A DNA stretch of 64,000 bases from Nocardia sp. alder85J (GCF_020176955.2 NZ_JAIUCZ020000003.1:682001-746000); one strand, 5' to 3'. Shown: positions 28,602-38,109, numbered from the stretch's first letter. The notes: generated by a model not told the origin, from the sequence alone. Program-made: numbers and translations.

Positions 28602-29390
28602 TCACAGATCGGGAAGGCCGAGGTCCAGGTTGGGTTGTTCGATGCCGCCGTCGATCTCGAGCACCTTACCGGTGATGTATCCACCCGCCGGTGACGACAG
28701 ATAGACGATGCCGGCCGCGATCTCCCACGGTTCGCCGAGCCGGTGCAGCGGTGTCGCCGACTCCATCGTCGCCTTGATGGCCGGTTGCCCCGCCACAATG
28801 TCCAGGGCCGAGGTGAGCACCGAGCCGACCGCGATCGCGTTCACCCGGATGCGGGGAGCCAGGTCGGTGGCGGCCAGCCGGGTCCAGTGCGCCAGCGCGG
28901 CCTTGGCGGTGCCGTAGGCGAGATATCCGCGGCCCGGCGTGCGGCCCATCATCGAGGAGATGTTGACCACCGATCCGCCGCCGCCGGTCAACATGTGCGG
29001 TACCGCCGCCCGGGTCAGGGCGTGCGCGGTGGCGACGTTGAAATGGAAGGCCTGCTCCAGATATCTCGGGGACGTCGTGAGGAAGGTGTTGGGCGCGGTG
29101 CCGCCGACGTTGTTGACGACGATGTCGATGCGCCCGAGTTCGGCGGCCGCGGTCTCCGCCAGCCCCGCGACCGCGTCCAGATCGGACAGGTCGGCGGCGA
29201 CGGTGACCACCCGGCGGCCCAGTGCCCGGATCTTCCCCGCGACCTCCTCGAGCTGTTCGGCCGTGCGGGCCGCGATCGCCACGTCCGCCCCGGCCTCGGC
29301 CAGCGCCAGCGCCGTCGCGGCGCCGATCCCGCGCCCGGCGCCGGTGACGACGGCGACCCGGCCGTCCACCCGGAAGTTGTCCAGAATCAT
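28602..29390 (-). CDS. Short-chain dehydrogenase/reductase
   Basis: 262 aa classical [23 protein letters not shown] is the cofactor loop, VNNVGG stands where NNAG usually does, and the catalytic Ser/Tyr/Lys lie in NISSMM and [13 protein letters not shown]-type ending ([11 protein letters not shown]) is also standard. Start ATG 29390 has GGAGGAG 6 nt upstream; the frame extending upstream was rejected for that reason. It precedes the DapB-like gene by 13 bp and probably acts on the same pathway. Substrate unknown. Confidence 0.9.
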   Translation of the reverse strand: MILDNFRVDGRVAVVTGAGRGIGAATALALAEAGADVAIAARTAEQLEEVAGKIRALGRRVVTVAADLSDLDAVAGLAETAAAELGRIDIVVNNVGGTAPNTFLTTSPRYLEQAFHFNVATAHALTRAAVPHMLTGGGGSVVNISSMMGRTPGRGYLAYGTAKAALAHWTRLAATDLAPRIRVNAIAVGSVLTSALDIVAGQPAIKATMESATPLHRLGEPWEIAAGIVYLSSPAGGYITGKVLEIDGGIEQPNLDLGLPDL

Positions 29391-29600
29391 GGCGAACTCC
29401 TCCTCCGACCGGCCGCGCGCACCCGGGTCGTGCTCGAAAAGCGTTGGCGTATCGACGAACTCACCCACGCCCCGGCGGCGGGGTGACGACCGTCACAGAG
29501 CAGTCTTTAGAACAAGTTCTAGTCTGTCAAGGGTCGATACCGGAGGCCGGGACGGGAACACCTGGCGGGTCGCGGTCATTTCTCGCTACCGTGGACCACT

Positions 29601-30041
29601 GTGGACATCGCAGCCGCACAGCCGGCCGGAACCCGCACCGGCTGGGGCACTCTCGGGCAGCCGGCGCTCGTCGCGGGCGGGATCGCGGCCGCCGTCGCGG
29701 TCCTGCACTTCCGCGATCCGCACGTCTCCGGCTCCTACGGGTACTGCCCGTTCTACGCGCTGACCGGATACTGGTGCCCGGGATGCGGCGGGCTGCGGGC
29801 GGTGCACAACCTCAGTGAGGGGCACGTACTCGCCGCCGTCCACAGCAATCTGCTGCTGCTCCCGCTGGCGGTGCTGGTCGCGGCGTGGTGGGTGCACTGG
29901 GTGGTGAACCGATGGTCCGGGCGCCGGCGACCGTTCCCGTTCCGCGCCGGTCCGGTCACGCTGTGGGTATCACTGGCCCTGCTGACGGTCTTCGCCGTCG
30001 TGCGCAACACCCCGTGGGGCAGTTGGCTGGCCCCGGTATGA
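29601..30041 (+). CDS. DUF2752 membrane protein
   Basis: 146 aa. The family signature is GYCPFYALTGYWCPGCGGLRAVHNL: paired Cys in a CPGCGGLRA motif. Three hydrophobic segments follow or precede it: LVAGGIAAAVAVLHF, NLLLLPLAVLVAAWWVHWVV and VTLWVSLALLTVFAVV. Function unknown. GTG 29601 is used; GTG 29592 is also possible. Divergent from the SDR gene. Confidence 0.88.
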   Translation: MDIAAAQPAGTRTGWGTLGQPALVAGGIAAAVAVLHFRDPHVSGSYGYCPFYALTGYWCPGCGGLRAVHNLSEGHVLAAVHSNLLLLPLAVLVAAWWVHWVVNRWSGRRRPFPFRAGPVTLWVSLALLTVFAVVRNTPWGSWLAPV

Positions 30042-30107
30042 CGCCGGCCCACTGTGATTGCGGCGTGGTGACCGTGGCATTCCGCCCGAACTGGGCATGC
30101 TGACGAC

Positions 30108-30296
30108 ATGATCGATTCTCTGAAGAACCGGGTACGCGACAAACTGATGCGGCAGCTCCAGGAAGACGGCCCCTACGACCCCGACCTGGACGATCCCCGG
30201 CAGGTCGCTGTCGCCACCGATCTCGATGCGCTGGAGTCGGTGGCCGACGACGACCCGCTCGTGGAACAGCTCGCCGAGCGCTACCTGGTGTTCTGA
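30108..30296 (+). CDS. Small acidic hypothetical protein
   Basis: 62 codons from ATG 30108: MIDSLKNRVRDKLMRQLQED, then an Asp/Glu-rich stretch ending AERYLVF. Soluble, net negative, not recognised. The ribosome site is weak. The codon use looks coding (GC-rich third positions), and the gene fits neatly between the DUF2752 gene and the convergent aminotransferase gene, so it is probably real. Confidence 0.5.
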   Translation: MIDSLKNRVRDKLMRQLQEDGPYDPDLDDPRQVAVATDLDALESVADDDPLVEQLAERYLVF

Positions 30297-30305
30297 CCGC
30301 TCGTC

Positions 30306-31619
30306 TCAGAAACTACAGGGCGACGCACCCGCACCGTCACCTCCCGGCGCCAGGCGCGGGCGAGTCTCCGGCTGCGGATTCCAGAGGCCGTCGACACAGG
30401 CGTACTCCCAGGCAGGCCCCTGCTGCACCAGCGCGGCGACCGCATCGACGAGCCGATCGACGTCGGCGGCCGAGGTGCCCAGGCCGATGCTGGCACGAAT
30501 CGCGCCGTCGACGCCCAGCCGGGCCAGCAACGGATGTGCGCAGAACCGGCCGTCCCGCACCCCGATTCCGTGTTCGGCCGACAGGTACGCCGCCACCCGG
30601 CCCGGCTCGAATCCGTCGAGGGTGAAGGTCACGATGCCGACGCTGTCGGCGCTGTCCGCCCAGATGCGCAGGAACCGCACGCCCGCAATGCCGTTCAGCC
30701 CCTCCCGCAGGCGGGTGGCGAGCCGCTGCTCGTGCTCCACGGCCGCGGTGTCCAGGGCAGCCAGCGCATCACAGGCCGCGGCCAGCGCCGCGACACCCAG
30801 CACATTCGGCGATCCGGCCTCGTGCCGCTGCGGTGCGGACGCCCAATCGACACCGGTGGTCCGGACCTCCCGGACCGCTCCGCCGCCGGCGAGATACGGC
30901 GGGGCGGCGTCCAGCCAGTCCCGGCGGCCGACCAGCACACCCGCCCCGAACGGCGCGTACAGCTTGTGCCCCGAAAAGGCCACATAGTCGATTCCGGTGG
31001 CGCGCAGGTCGATTCGCCGGTGCGGGGCCAATTGCGCGGCGTCCACCAGGATCCGGGCGCCGCATTCGTGCGCGACGGCGGCCAGCCGCGCCAGCGGCAG
31101 TACCTCACCGGTGACATTCGAGGCGCCCGTGACCGCCAGCAGTGCGGCCGGCCGGCTACACAGTTCGGCCACCACCCGGCGAATCGTCTCGGCGACGGTG
31201 TCGGCGGCCTGGACCACGCGGCGACCGTGCCGGGTCCAGGGCAGGAAGTTGGCGTGATGTTCGATGTCGAGCACCACCGTGTCGCCCGGCACGCAGGCGG
31301 CCAGCAGATTCAGCGAGTCGGTGGTGTTGCGGGTGAACACCACCACCTGGTCGTCGGCGCAGCCGAGGAATCGGGACACCGAGGTCCGGGCAGCCTCGTA
31401 GCAATCGGTGGAGATCCGCGAGGCGTAGCCGGCGCCGCGGTGCACGCTCGCGTAGTACGGCAGTAGTTCGGCCACCCGATCGGTGACCTGTTCCAGCGCC
31501 GGGGCACTGGCGGCGTAGTCGAAATTCGCATATCGCACGGTGCCACCGGACACCAGCGGAACCTGCAGATCGGCGCCGGAAACCCGGGCGGCACAGGACG
31601 GGTCGAGAACAGCAGTCAT
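30306..31619 (-). CDS. Class V aminotransferase / cysteine desulfurase-like PLP enzyme
   Basis: 437 aa PLP enzyme of the cysteine desulfurase/selenocysteine lyase group. Landmarks are NFDYAASAPALEQV, FTRNTTDSLNLLA, DIEHHANFLPW, VDAAQLAPHR and the PLP-lysine in FSGHKLYAPFGAGVLVG. Near the C-terminus is RDGRFCAHPLL, where a Cys sits in the region of the active-site loop. ATG 31619 has AAGGG upstream. Directly upstream is a SAM-IV riboswitch, so expression should respond to S-adenosylmethionine. That supports a role in sulfur or methionine metabolism. The exact substrate is open. Confidence 0.88.
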   Translation of the reverse strand: MTAVLDPSCAARVSGADLQVPLVSGGTVRYANFDYAASAPALEQVTDRVAELLPYYASVHRGAGYASRISTDCYEAARTSVSRFLGCADDQVVVFTRNTTDSLNLLAACVPGDTVVLDIEHHANFLPWTRHGRRVVQAADTVAETIRRVVAELCSRPAALLAVTGASNVTGEVLPLARLAAVAHECGARILVDAAQLAPHRRIDLRATGIDYVAFSGHKLYAPFGAGVLVGRRDWLDAAPPYLAGGGAVREVRTTGVDWASAPQRHEAGSPNVLGVAALAAACDALAALDTAAVEHEQRLATRLREGLNGIAGVRFLRIWADSADSVGIVTFTLDGFEPGRVAAYLSAEHGIGVRDGRFCAHPLLARLGVDGAIRASIGLGTSAADVDRLVDAVAALVQQGPAWEYACVDGLWNPQPETRPRLAPGGDGAGASPCSF

Positions 31620-31663
31620 CACGCAATCCCTTCGGGTCGGGACTCCAGGGAACGACGAGAAAA

Positions 31664-31782
31664 TCGGAGTCCGCGCTTGCCGCGCCCGGTCGGGCATCGG
31701 CCCGGTCGTCACCCGGAGCACCCCGCCGCGGAGGAGGGTTGCCGACCAGCAAGCCGGGGCTTGACGCTGGTACTCATGACCT
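31664..31782 (-). promoter_or_regulatory. SAM-IV riboswitch
   Basis: The minus strand reads TCATGAGTACCAGCGTCAAG, then CCCCGGCTTGCTGGTCGGCA, ACCCTCC, a GC stem, GGGGTGCTCCGGGTGACGAC and later GCGGCAAGCGCGGACTCC. These are the conserved blocks of the actinobacterial SAM-IV aptamer as I know it, in the right order, including the downstream GGCAAGCGCGG pseudoknot segment. The final GGACTCC can pair with GGAGTCC about 20 nt further on, giving a possible expression platform just before the AAGGG ribosome site of the aminotransferase gene. SAM binding should lower expression. Confidence 0.9.
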
Positions 31783-31903
31783 GGTGCCAAGATATTCACC
31801 CGCCCGAACCGTTGTCAAGGCGCCGCCGCCGACACGCAGGCGCCACACCGGCACGACCGAAATCGCCTTGCCGTCACGATTCGACCTGCGGTTTCATCGT
31901 GGG

Positions 31904-32533
31904 ATGACTGCCTCCCTGCTGCTCGGATTCACCGGACTGTGCGTGCTGCTGGCCATCACCCCCGGCCCGGACACCTTCCTGGTGCTGCGCTTCTCGATCG
32001 CGGGCCGCCGGCACGGCGTCGCGGCCGCGCTCGGCTCGGCGGTCGGTGGCATCGTCTGGGCGACCGTGGTCGCGGCGGGAGTGGCCGCGCTGCTGGAGCA
32101 ATCCGCCACGGCGTACCGGGCGGTGAAGGTGATCGGCGGGGTCTATCTGATCCATCTCGGCATCCGCACTCTGCTCGAACATCGCCGCGCTCGGGCGGGC
32201 GGCGCGGAACCCGAAGCCGCGGAACGGATCACGACGGCCACGGTGCCGTCCGCGTTCGCCGCCGGACTGTTCTCGTGCCTGCTGAATCCGAAGGTGGGAT
32301 TGTTCTATCTGGCGGTGCTGCCGCAGTTCCTCACCGCGGTCACGTTCGGGAACGCGCTGGCACTCGGCGCGATCGAATCGACCGTCGCCGCAATCGAAAT
32401 GGTGCTGCTGGCGATGCTGGCCGCCCGCGCGATCGATATGCTGCGGCAGCCGCGCACCCGGGCCCGCCTGGAGCAGATCAGCGCGGGGGTGCTGACGGCG
32501 CTCGGCATCGGTACCGCCGCCTCGGCCGCCTGA
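31904..32533 (+). CDS. LysE/RhtB family exporter
   Basis: 209 aa amino-acid exporter family protein. The N-terminal LLAITPGPDTFLVLRFSIAG is the family signature (TPGPD), followed by GSAVGGIVWATVVAAGVAAL, IGGVYLIHLGIRTLLE, and LLNPKVGLFYLAVLPQF (NPK motif). About five to six membrane helices. It presumably exports a neutral or basic amino acid or derivative. Start ATG 31904 is preceded by TCGTGGG, and a longer frame upstream overlaps the riboswitch and was rejected. Confidence 0.9.
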   Translation: MTASLLLGFTGLCVLLAITPGPDTFLVLRFSIAGRRHGVAAALGSAVGGIVWATVVAAGVAALLEQSATAYRAVKVIGGVYLIHLGIRTLLEHRRARAGGAEPEAAERITTATVPSAFAAGLFSCLLNPKVGLFYLAVLPQFLTAVTFGNALALGAIESTVAAIEMVLLAMLAARAIDMLRQPRTRARLEQISAGVLTALGIGTAASAA

Positions 32534-33076
32534 TCAGTCCAGCGCGGTGGCCCGATGGTACGCGCCGTTGTAGTACAGCAACGGCGCGGCGATCGGCACG
32601 CCACCGGACTCGTCGTGTACCCGGGTCACCAGTCCCACCACCAGGGTGTGGTCACCGACGGCGAATCGTTCCTGCACGGTGGCCCGCACCCAGATCGGGG
32701 TGCCGTGCAGCACCGGTTCCCCGGTGTCGAGCGTGGTCCACAGCGCGGGCTCGCTGAACCGCTGTCCGGCCTCACGGGAGAATCGTCGCGCCAGCTCCTG
32801 TTGATGTTCCCCGAGGAAGTGCACGACCAGCGACTCCGCACCGAGCATCGCGGCGATGCTGGAGGAGGTGTGCGCGATGTTGAAGGAGATCAGCGGCGGC
32901 TCCAGCGACAGGGAGGCGAACGAGGTGGCGGTGAACCCCACCGGCCCGTCCGCGCCGGACAGCGTGACGATGGTCACACCGGCTGGATAGTGCCGCATGG
33001 CCGACCGGTATCGCTCGGCCGGAATACCATCCGAGCCCACGGACGCCTGGAGTTCCGCGTCGGGAGATCTGCTCAC
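32534..33076 (-). CDS. Flavin reductase family protein
   Basis: 180 aa FMN-binding split-barrel protein: [19 protein letters not shown], then [36 protein letters not shown] and a C-terminal [11 protein letters not shown]. These are the usual features of small-component flavin reductases that feed reduced flavin to two-component monooxygenases. No monooxygenase gene is adjacent. It abuts the LysE gene tail to tail (stops at 32533/32534). Confidence 0.92.
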   Translation of the reverse strand: MSRSPDAELQASVGSDGIPAERYRSAMRHYPAGVTIVTLSGADGPVGFTATSFASLSLEPPLISFNIAHTSSSIAAMLGAESLVVHFLGEHQQELARRFSREAGQRFSEPALWTTLDTGEPVLHGTPIWVRATVQERFAVGDHTLVVGLVTRVHDESGGVPIAAPLLYYNGAYHRATALD

Positions 33077-33185
33077 CGTTCCAAACTACGTCGCGAACAT
33101 GACGACGCCACCGCGGCTCCCACCAACCGGCATTCCGGGCATGACGACCATGGTCGCGACCGGCCGGGGAGCATTCACGAGCCCA

Positions 33186-33659
33186 TCAGTCGACGTCGAT
33201 CGACAATCCCGCGGTGATCCGCACCAGTTCCGGGAACGACGTGCGGAAGACCGTGTTCGGATGTCCCCCGGCGGCCCACAGCTCGCGATGTTCCGACAGG
33301 GCGTTGTCCACGTAGGTGGGCAGATTGGTCGGATGCCCGACCGGGGCGATCCCGCCGATCGGCTGCCCGGTCACCTCCCGCACCATCGCCACCGAGGCCG
33401 GCTCCAGCGTGCCCTCCAGCCGGTGCCCGGTTCGTTCCAGGTCCACCCGATGCGACCCGGAAACCAGCAGCAACACCGGTTCGTCGTCGAGCAGGAACAC
33501 CATCGACTCCGTGATCGCCCCCACATCCACGCCGAGCGCCCGCGCCGCCTGCTCGGCGGAATGCGTGGGCTCGGTTTGCGTGATGATCACCCCGTGGTGC
33601 CCACGCGCAATCAGCGTGTCCGACACCCGGGATGCGACCGGAGGCAACGACCTGCGCAT
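33186..33659 (-). CDS. YbaK/EbsC-type aminoacyl-tRNA editing protein
   Basis: 157 aa from ATG 33659 (RRSLPPVASRVSDTLIARG). The YbaK fold is visible in HSAEQAARALGVDVGAITES (metal-free editing domain N-part), PVLLLVSGSHRVDLER and TGQPIGGIAPVGHPTNLPTY (G-x-x-x-P-x-G). It would hydrolyse mischarged tRNA in trans (Cys- or Ala-tRNA-Pro type). The longer upstream frame is unlike the family. Soluble. Confidence 0.88.
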   Translation of the reverse strand: MRRSLPPVASRVSDTLIARGHHGVIITQTEPTHSAEQAARALGVDVGAITESMVFLLDDEPVLLLVSGSHRVDLERTGHRLEGTLEPASVAMVREVTGQPIGGIAPVGHPTNLPTYVDNALSEHRELWAAGGHPNTVFRTSFPELVRITAGLSIDVD

Positions 33660-33754
33660 GGCACCAGAGTAGAGGGGTAACCTGTGCGCCGCCCTGCGTG
33701 CGATCGAATTCGACACCCCGGCAACGGCATTCCCCCGGCAACCGGAAGGCCGTC

Positions 33755-34417
33755 TCAACCGGCCGAATTCGGCCGCGCGCCGAGTGCGAGGGCGGTGAGC
33801 AGCGTGGTCAACTGCTCGCGGAATCGCAGCGCGGTATGGGCCCAGCGCGGTTCCTGCTCGTACAAGCGGCGCAGCGTATCGGTCGGCTGGGACAGCTGGT
33901 AGAGGTAGGCGCCGCAGGTCATGGCCCCGGTCAGCAGGGTCTGCGCGCCCGCCTCGTCGAGATCGGCGGCGGCGGTGACCACGGCCGCGACCATCACGTC
34001 GTAGGCGGCGCCGGCGGCGGTCTTGTACTGCCGCGCCCGCTCCAACCGCACCGCCCCCTCCAGGCTCAGCGCGACGTGGGTGAGCAGATCACAGAACAGC
34101 GGCAGCCGCACCATCGACTCGGCGACGATCGCACCGATCCGCTCGCCACCCAGCCCGCGCGCCTCCCCGAGCCCCGCGAGCAGGCTGTCCCGCCAGTCGG
34201 CCCAGCCGTCCTGGGCCAGTTCGAGCAGCAGTTCCTCGCGGGATTCGAAATAGCGCCGCAGCGCCGAGGGATGCAGCCCGACCCGGGCGGTCACGGCCGT
34301 CAGCGTGACCTCGCGCACCCCCTGTTCGGCCGCCAGTTCGCGGGCGGCATCCAGCAGGGCGACCTTGCGCTGCTCCTTGTCCTGCACCGATCGGGCTCGT
34401 TGCCTGGTCGAACTCAC
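33755..34417 (-). CDS. TetR-family transcriptional regulator
   Basis: 220 aa from GTG 34417; an in-frame ATG at 34441 would place the first codons inside a palindromic operator, so it is less likely. The DNA-binding domain is VALLDAARELAAEQGVREVT, then TAVTARVGLHPSALRRYFES. The ligand-binding part has no recognisable specificity. Divergent from the SDR gene with two palindromes between them, the classic arrangement for a local repressor of itself and its neighbour. Confidence 0.9.
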   Translation of the reverse strand: MSSTRQRARSVQDKEQRKVALLDAARELAAEQGVREVTLTAVTARVGLHPSALRRYFESREELLLELAQDGWADWRDSLLAGLGEARGLGGERIGAIVAESMVRLPLFCDLLTHVALSLEGAVRLERARQYKTAAGAAYDVMVAAVVTAAADLDEAGAQTLLTGAMTCGAYLYQLSQPTDTLRRLYEQEPRWAHTALRFREQLTTLLTALALGARPNSAG

Positions 34418-34427
34418 TCCCCCACGA

Positions 34428-34448
34428 TAACGCAATGCCATTGACTTA
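34428..34448. promoter_or_regulatory. Palindromic operator 1 (TetR/SDR gap)
   Basis: TAACGCAATG-C-CATTGACTTA: two 10-bp arms around a central C with mismatches at only two positions per arm. It shares the TAACGCAA core with operator 2, suggesting one protein, most likely the adjacent TetR regulator, binds both. Confidence 0.65.
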
Positions 34449-34472
34449 AGTGCGGAGTCGGCCTATCGTGTC

Positions 34473-34493
34473 TAACGCAAATACATTGCGTTA
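34473..34493. promoter_or_regulatory. Palindromic operator 2 (TetR/SDR gap)
   Basis: TAACGCAA (34473-34480), spacer ATACA, TTGCGTTA (34486-34493): a perfect 8-bp dyad, 26 bp upstream of the SDR start codon. Binding here would cover the SDR promoter or transcription start. Confidence 0.75.
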
Positions 34494-34518
34494 TCTGAAC
34501 GAGAGAGGACTCACCACC

Positions 34519-35406
34519 GTGAGCTCGGTATTCTTCGTCACCGGTTCGTCCCGCGGGCTCGGCCGCCGCATCGTCGAGCAGGCCTTGGACGCCGGTCACC
34601 GCGTGGTCGCCACCGCCCGCGATCCCCGCACCCTCGACGACCTGGTCCGGAAGTACGGCGACCGCGTCCATGTCGAAGCGCTGGACGTCACCGATCCGGA
34701 GGCCGCCGCAACCGCCGTCGCCAACGGCGTCGCCGCCTTCGGCCGGCTGGATGTGGTGGTCAACAACGCCGGTCAGGGCGACCGGGCCGCCCTCGAGGAC
34801 ACCTCGCTGGAGGTCTTCCGCCGGCAGATCGAGACGAATTTCCTCGGCACCGTCTACGTCACCAAGGCGGTGGTACCCATCCTGCGCAAGCAGGGCGGCG
34901 GCCGCATCATCCAGATCTCGTCGGTCGGCGGCCGGGTCGGCGGCCCGGGAATGACCGCCTACCAGTCCGCGAAGTGGGCGGTCGGCGGCTTCAGCGAGGC
35001 GCTCGCCGCCGAGGTGGGCCCGCTGGGCATCACGATCACCGTGGTCGAGCCGGGCGGCATGCGCACCGACTGGGCCGGCTCATCGATGACGATCCCGCCG
35101 ATCAGCGAGCCCTATCAGGCCACCCTCGGCGCCTCGGTCGCGGCCATGGCCGATTTCGAGCACACCGCCACCAGCGACCCCGCCAAGGTCGCCCGGCTGG
35201 TGCTGACCGTCGCCGCCTTGGACGAACCCCCGCTGCGCATCCTCGCCGGCAGCGACGCCTACGAGATCGGCCGCGACGCCTGGCAGCACCGGCTCGAGGT
35301 CGACGCCCAGTGGGCGGACCTCAGCCGCTCCACCGACCACGACGATGCCGCCGAGGGCAGCTGGCACCGCCAGCGCGGCGTCAGCTTCCCGGACGTCCGC
35401 GCGTAG
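34519..35406 (+). CDS. SDR-family oxidoreductase controlled by divergent TetR
   Basis: 295 aa. VFFVTGSSRGLGRRIVEQAL is the NADP-binding loop, VVNNAGQGD the NNAG motif, and the catalytic residues are in QISSVGGRVGG and AYQSAKWAVGGFSEALA. The C-terminal extension (about 40 residues) is as in the KR-like SDR group whose members are often induced by xenobiotics. GTG 34519 is preceded by GAGAGAGGA. Substrate unknown, perhaps the inducer of the TetR regulator. Confidence 0.92.
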   Translation: MSSVFFVTGSSRGLGRRIVEQALDAGHRVVATARDPRTLDDLVRKYGDRVHVEALDVTDPEAAATAVANGVAAFGRLDVVVNNAGQGDRAALEDTSLEVFRRQIETNFLGTVYVTKAVVPILRKQGGGRIIQISSVGGRVGGPGMTAYQSAKWAVGGFSEALAAEVGPLGITITVVEPGGMRTDWAGSSMTIPPISEPYQATLGASVAAMADFEHTATSDPAKVARLVLTVAALDEPPLRILAGSDAYEIGRDAWQHRLEVDAQWADLSRSTDHDDAAEGSWHRQRGVSFPDVRA

Positions 35407-35656
35407 CGATCGGCCCGATCACTTGCCACTGCAACAACTCTCGTCGCCCCGACGTGATGAGCGGGTCCCGCGTCATCGGACCCGCTCCCACCCCGGGCGG
35501 CAGGATGCCCACCACCCGCACGGCTGCGACCCCGACGCGATCGCCTCGCACCGAAGCCTCGATACCGTCGGAGCGCGGACGCGGTGACGACAGGGACAGG
35601 GTTTCGCCCGGACCGGCCCGCTGGTCGCCGGCGTCGATGTGGGTGGTCGTCGTCAT
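35381..35656 (-). CDS. Hypothetical protein coupled to phosphoketolase 2
   Basis: 91 codons starting at ATG 35656, whose ATGA overlaps the phosphoketolase stop, so it is placed for translational coupling. The sequence ([56 protein letters not shown]) is not recognised. It does not match acetate kinase, the gene often found at this place. It overlaps the convergent SDR gene by 26 bp at the 3' end. It could be a small partner or a decayed remnant. Confidence 0.4.
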   Translation of the reverse strand: MTTTTHIDAGDQRAGPGETLSLSSPRPRSDGIEASVRGDRVGVAAVRVVGILPPGVGAGPMTRDPLITSGRRELLQWQVIGPIATRGRPGS

Positions 35657-38067
35657 GGCGTGGGTCGTTCGTTGTGGTCGGGTAGGGGGTTCCAGGTCCA
35701 GTTGCGGATTTCGGGGAGGTCCCGGCCGTGGGTGTCGATGTGGCGGGTGTGTTCGATGAGTTTGTCGGCCATGGCCTGTTTGAGGTAGTCGCCGGTCGCG
35801 CCGAGTTGGGGGAGCCGGTCGATGACGTCTGTGACGAGGTGGAAGCGGTCGAGTTTGTTCTGTACGCGCATGTCGAACGGGGTGGTGATGGTGCCTTCTT
35901 CGTCGTAGCCGTGGACGTGCAGGTTGCGGTTGGTGCGCCGGTAGGTGAGCCGGTGGATCAGGGCCGGATAGCCGTGGAAGGCGAAGATGATGTGCTTGTC
36001 GGTGGTGAACAGGGCGTCGTAGTCGCGGTCATCGAGTCCGTGGGGGTGCTCGCCGGCCGATTGCAGGCGCATCAGGTCCACGACGTTGACCACACGGACC
36101 CTGAGGTGGGGAAGGTGGTGCGCGAGTATCGAGGTCGCGGCCAGCACTTCGAGGGTGGGGGTGTCGCCGCAGCAGGCCAGGACCACATCGGGTTCGGTGC
36201 CGCGGTCGTTGCCCGCCCATTGCCAGATGCCGATTCCCTCGGTGCAGTGCACGACGGCGTCTTCGATGTTCAGCCATTGCGGCATCTCGTGTTTGCCGGC
36301 GACGATCACGTTGACGTAGTGGCGGCTGCGTAGGCAGTGATCGGTCACGGAGAGAAGGCAGTTGGCGTCCGGTGGTAGGTAGACGCGGACGATCTCGGCT
36401 TTCTTGTTGACGACGTGGTCGAGGAAGCCGGGGTCCTGGTGGGTGAAGCCGTTGTGGTCCTGCTGCCAGACGTGGGAGGTGAGCAGGTAGTTCAGCGAGG
36501 CGATGTTGCGGCGCCACGGTAGCGCGGCGGTGACCTTGAGCCATTTGGCGTGCTGGTTGAACATCGAGTCGATGATGTGGATGAACGCCTCGTAGCAGTT
36601 GAACAGCCCGTGCCGCCCGGTCAGCAGGTAGCCTTCCAGCCAGCCTTCGTTCTGGTGTTCGCTGAGCATCGAATCCACGACTCGGCCTGCGGGAGCCAGC
36701 GATTCGTCGCCCTCGATGATGCGGGCGTCCCATTGCCGGTCGGTGACCTCGAAGACTGCGTCGAGCATGTTCGACAGAGTTTCGTCGGGGCCGAATATCC
36801 GGAAGTTGCGAAGCTCGTCGTTGAGCGTGACGACGTCGCGGAGGAAACCGCCCAGCACGCGGGTGTCCTCCGCGTGCCGCGAGCCGGGCGAAGTAACCGG
36901 CAGAGCATGTGCGCGGAAGTCGGGCATCCGCAGGTCGCGGAGCAATATCCCGCCGTTGGTGTGGGGATTGGCGCCCATCCGCCGTGTGCCCCGTGGCGCG
37001 AGTGCGGCCAGCTCGGGCCGCAGGCGCCCGGTGTCGTCGAAGAGCTCGTCTGGTTTGTAGCTACGCATCCAGGCGTCGAGTTCGCCGACGTGGTGAGGGT
37101 GCTCGGCGTCGACGAGCAGAGGTACCTGGTGGGATCGGAACGTGCCCTCGATGCGGCGGCCGTCGACCGTTTTCGGTCCGGTCCACCCTTTCGGGGAACT
37201 CAGCACGATCATCGGCCAGGGCCGGCGGGCGGAGTCGCCGGCGGTGCGGGCCCGGTGCTGGAGCTGCCGGATCCCTTCGACCGCGTGGTTCACGGTGGTG
37301 GCCATCAACTCGTGCATCTGCTGGGGATCGTCGCCGGCGACATAGTGTGGTTCCCAGCCGCAGCCGCGCAGGAACTGGTCGAGTTCCTGATGCTCGATGC
37401 GGGCGAGCACGGTCGGGTTGCTGATCTTGTAGCCGTTGAGGTGCAGGATCGGCAGGACCGCCCCATCGCCGACCGGGTCGAGGAATTTGGTGGAGTGCCA
37501 CGCCGTGGCCAGCGGGCCGGTTTCCGCTTCGCCGTCGCCGATGACGCAGGCCACGATCAGATCCGGATTGTCGAATGCCGCCCCGAACGCATGGCTCAGG
37601 GAGTAGCCGAGCTCACCGCCTTCGTGGATGGACCCGGGGGTGGTCGGGGCTACATGGCTGGAAATGCCACCGGGAAAAGAGAATTGGGTGAACAGTCGCT
37701 TCAGCCCGGCCTCGTCACGGCTCACATCCGGGTAGATCTCGGAGTAGGTGCCCTCGAGGTAGGTGTTCGCGACCAGCGCGGGCCCGCCGTGGCCGGGGCC
37801 CGCGATGTAGAACATGTCCAGGTCGTAGCGGTTGATGACGCGATTCAAGTGCACATAGATGAAATTCTGGCCCGGTGTGGTGCCCCAGTGGCCGACCACC
37901 AGCGGTTTCACGTCGGCCAATGTCAGCGGCCGTCTCAGCAGCGGGTTGTCGTACAGGTAGATCTGACCGACCGACAGATAGTTCGCCGCCCGCCAGTAGG
38001 CGTCGATCAACCGCAGCTCATCCGGGCTCAGCGCCGGTCGTTCGACGACGGTGGTGGTGGATTGCAT
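35653..38067 (-). CDS. Phosphoketolase (copy 2)
   Basis: 804 aa from ATG 38067; AGGAG lies 6 nt upstream, which decides against the TTG two codons earlier. Full family signatures: [84 protein letters not shown] and [12 protein letters not shown]. The sequence has clearly diverged from copy 1 at 12421-14865. Its local base use is somewhat less GC-rich (several runs of TGGTGG/GTGTT-type codons), so a separate origin or recent arrival is possible. It makes acetyl-P from xylulose-5-P/fructose-6-P. A small membrane protein gene precedes it by 42 bp. Confidence 0.95.
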   Translation of the reverse strand: MQSTTTVVERPALSPDELRLIDAYWRAANYLSVGQIYLYDNPLLRRPLTLADVKPLVVGHWGTTPGQNFIYVHLNRVINRYDLDMFYIAGPGHGGPALVANTYLEGTYSEIYPDVSRDEAGLKRLFTQFSFPGGISSHVAPTTPGSIHEGGELGYSLSHAFGAAFDNPDLIVACVIGDGEAETGPLATAWHSTKFLDPVGDGAVLPILHLNGYKISNPTVLARIEHQELDQFLRGCGWEPHYVAGDDPQQMHELMATTVNHAVEGIRQLQHRARTAGDSARRPWPMIVLSSPKGWTGPKTVDGRRIEGTFRSHQVPLLVDAEHPHHVGELDAWMRSYKPDELFDDTGRLRPELAALAPRGTRRMGANPHTNGGILLRDLRMPDFRAHALPVTSPGSRHAEDTRVLGGFLRDVVTLNDELRNFRIFGPDETLSNMLDAVFEVTDRQWDARIIEGDESLAPAGRVVDSMLSEHQNEGWLEGYLLTGRHGLFNCYEAFIHIIDSMFNQHAKWLKVTAALPWRRNIASLNYLLTSHVWQQDHNGFTHQDPGFLDHVVNKKAEIVRVYLPPDANCLLSVTDHCLRSRHYVNVIVAGKHEMPQWLNIEDAVVHCTEGIGIWQWAGNDRGTEPDVVLACCGDTPTLEVLAATSILAHHLPHLRVRVVNVVDLMRLQSAGEHPHGLDDRDYDALFTTDKHIIFAFHGYPALIHRLTYRRTNRNLHVHGYDEEGTITTPFDMRVQNKLDRFHLVTDVIDRLPQLGATGDYLKQAMADKLIEHTRHIDTHGRDLPEIRNWTWNPLPDHNERPTP

Positions 38068-38109
38068 TGCCAACTCCTGAGCTGCGGGTACGGGTGATCG
38101 GCCGATGGG

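Noticed and set aside
31620..31799. N-terminal extension of the class V aminotransferase
   Set aside because: This DNA is the SAM-IV riboswitch and its expression platform; the ribosome site lies just before ATG 31619.
35381..35656. Acetate kinase fragment behind phosphoketolase 2
   Set aside because: None of the acetate kinase motifs (such as NSGSSS) can be found in any frame.
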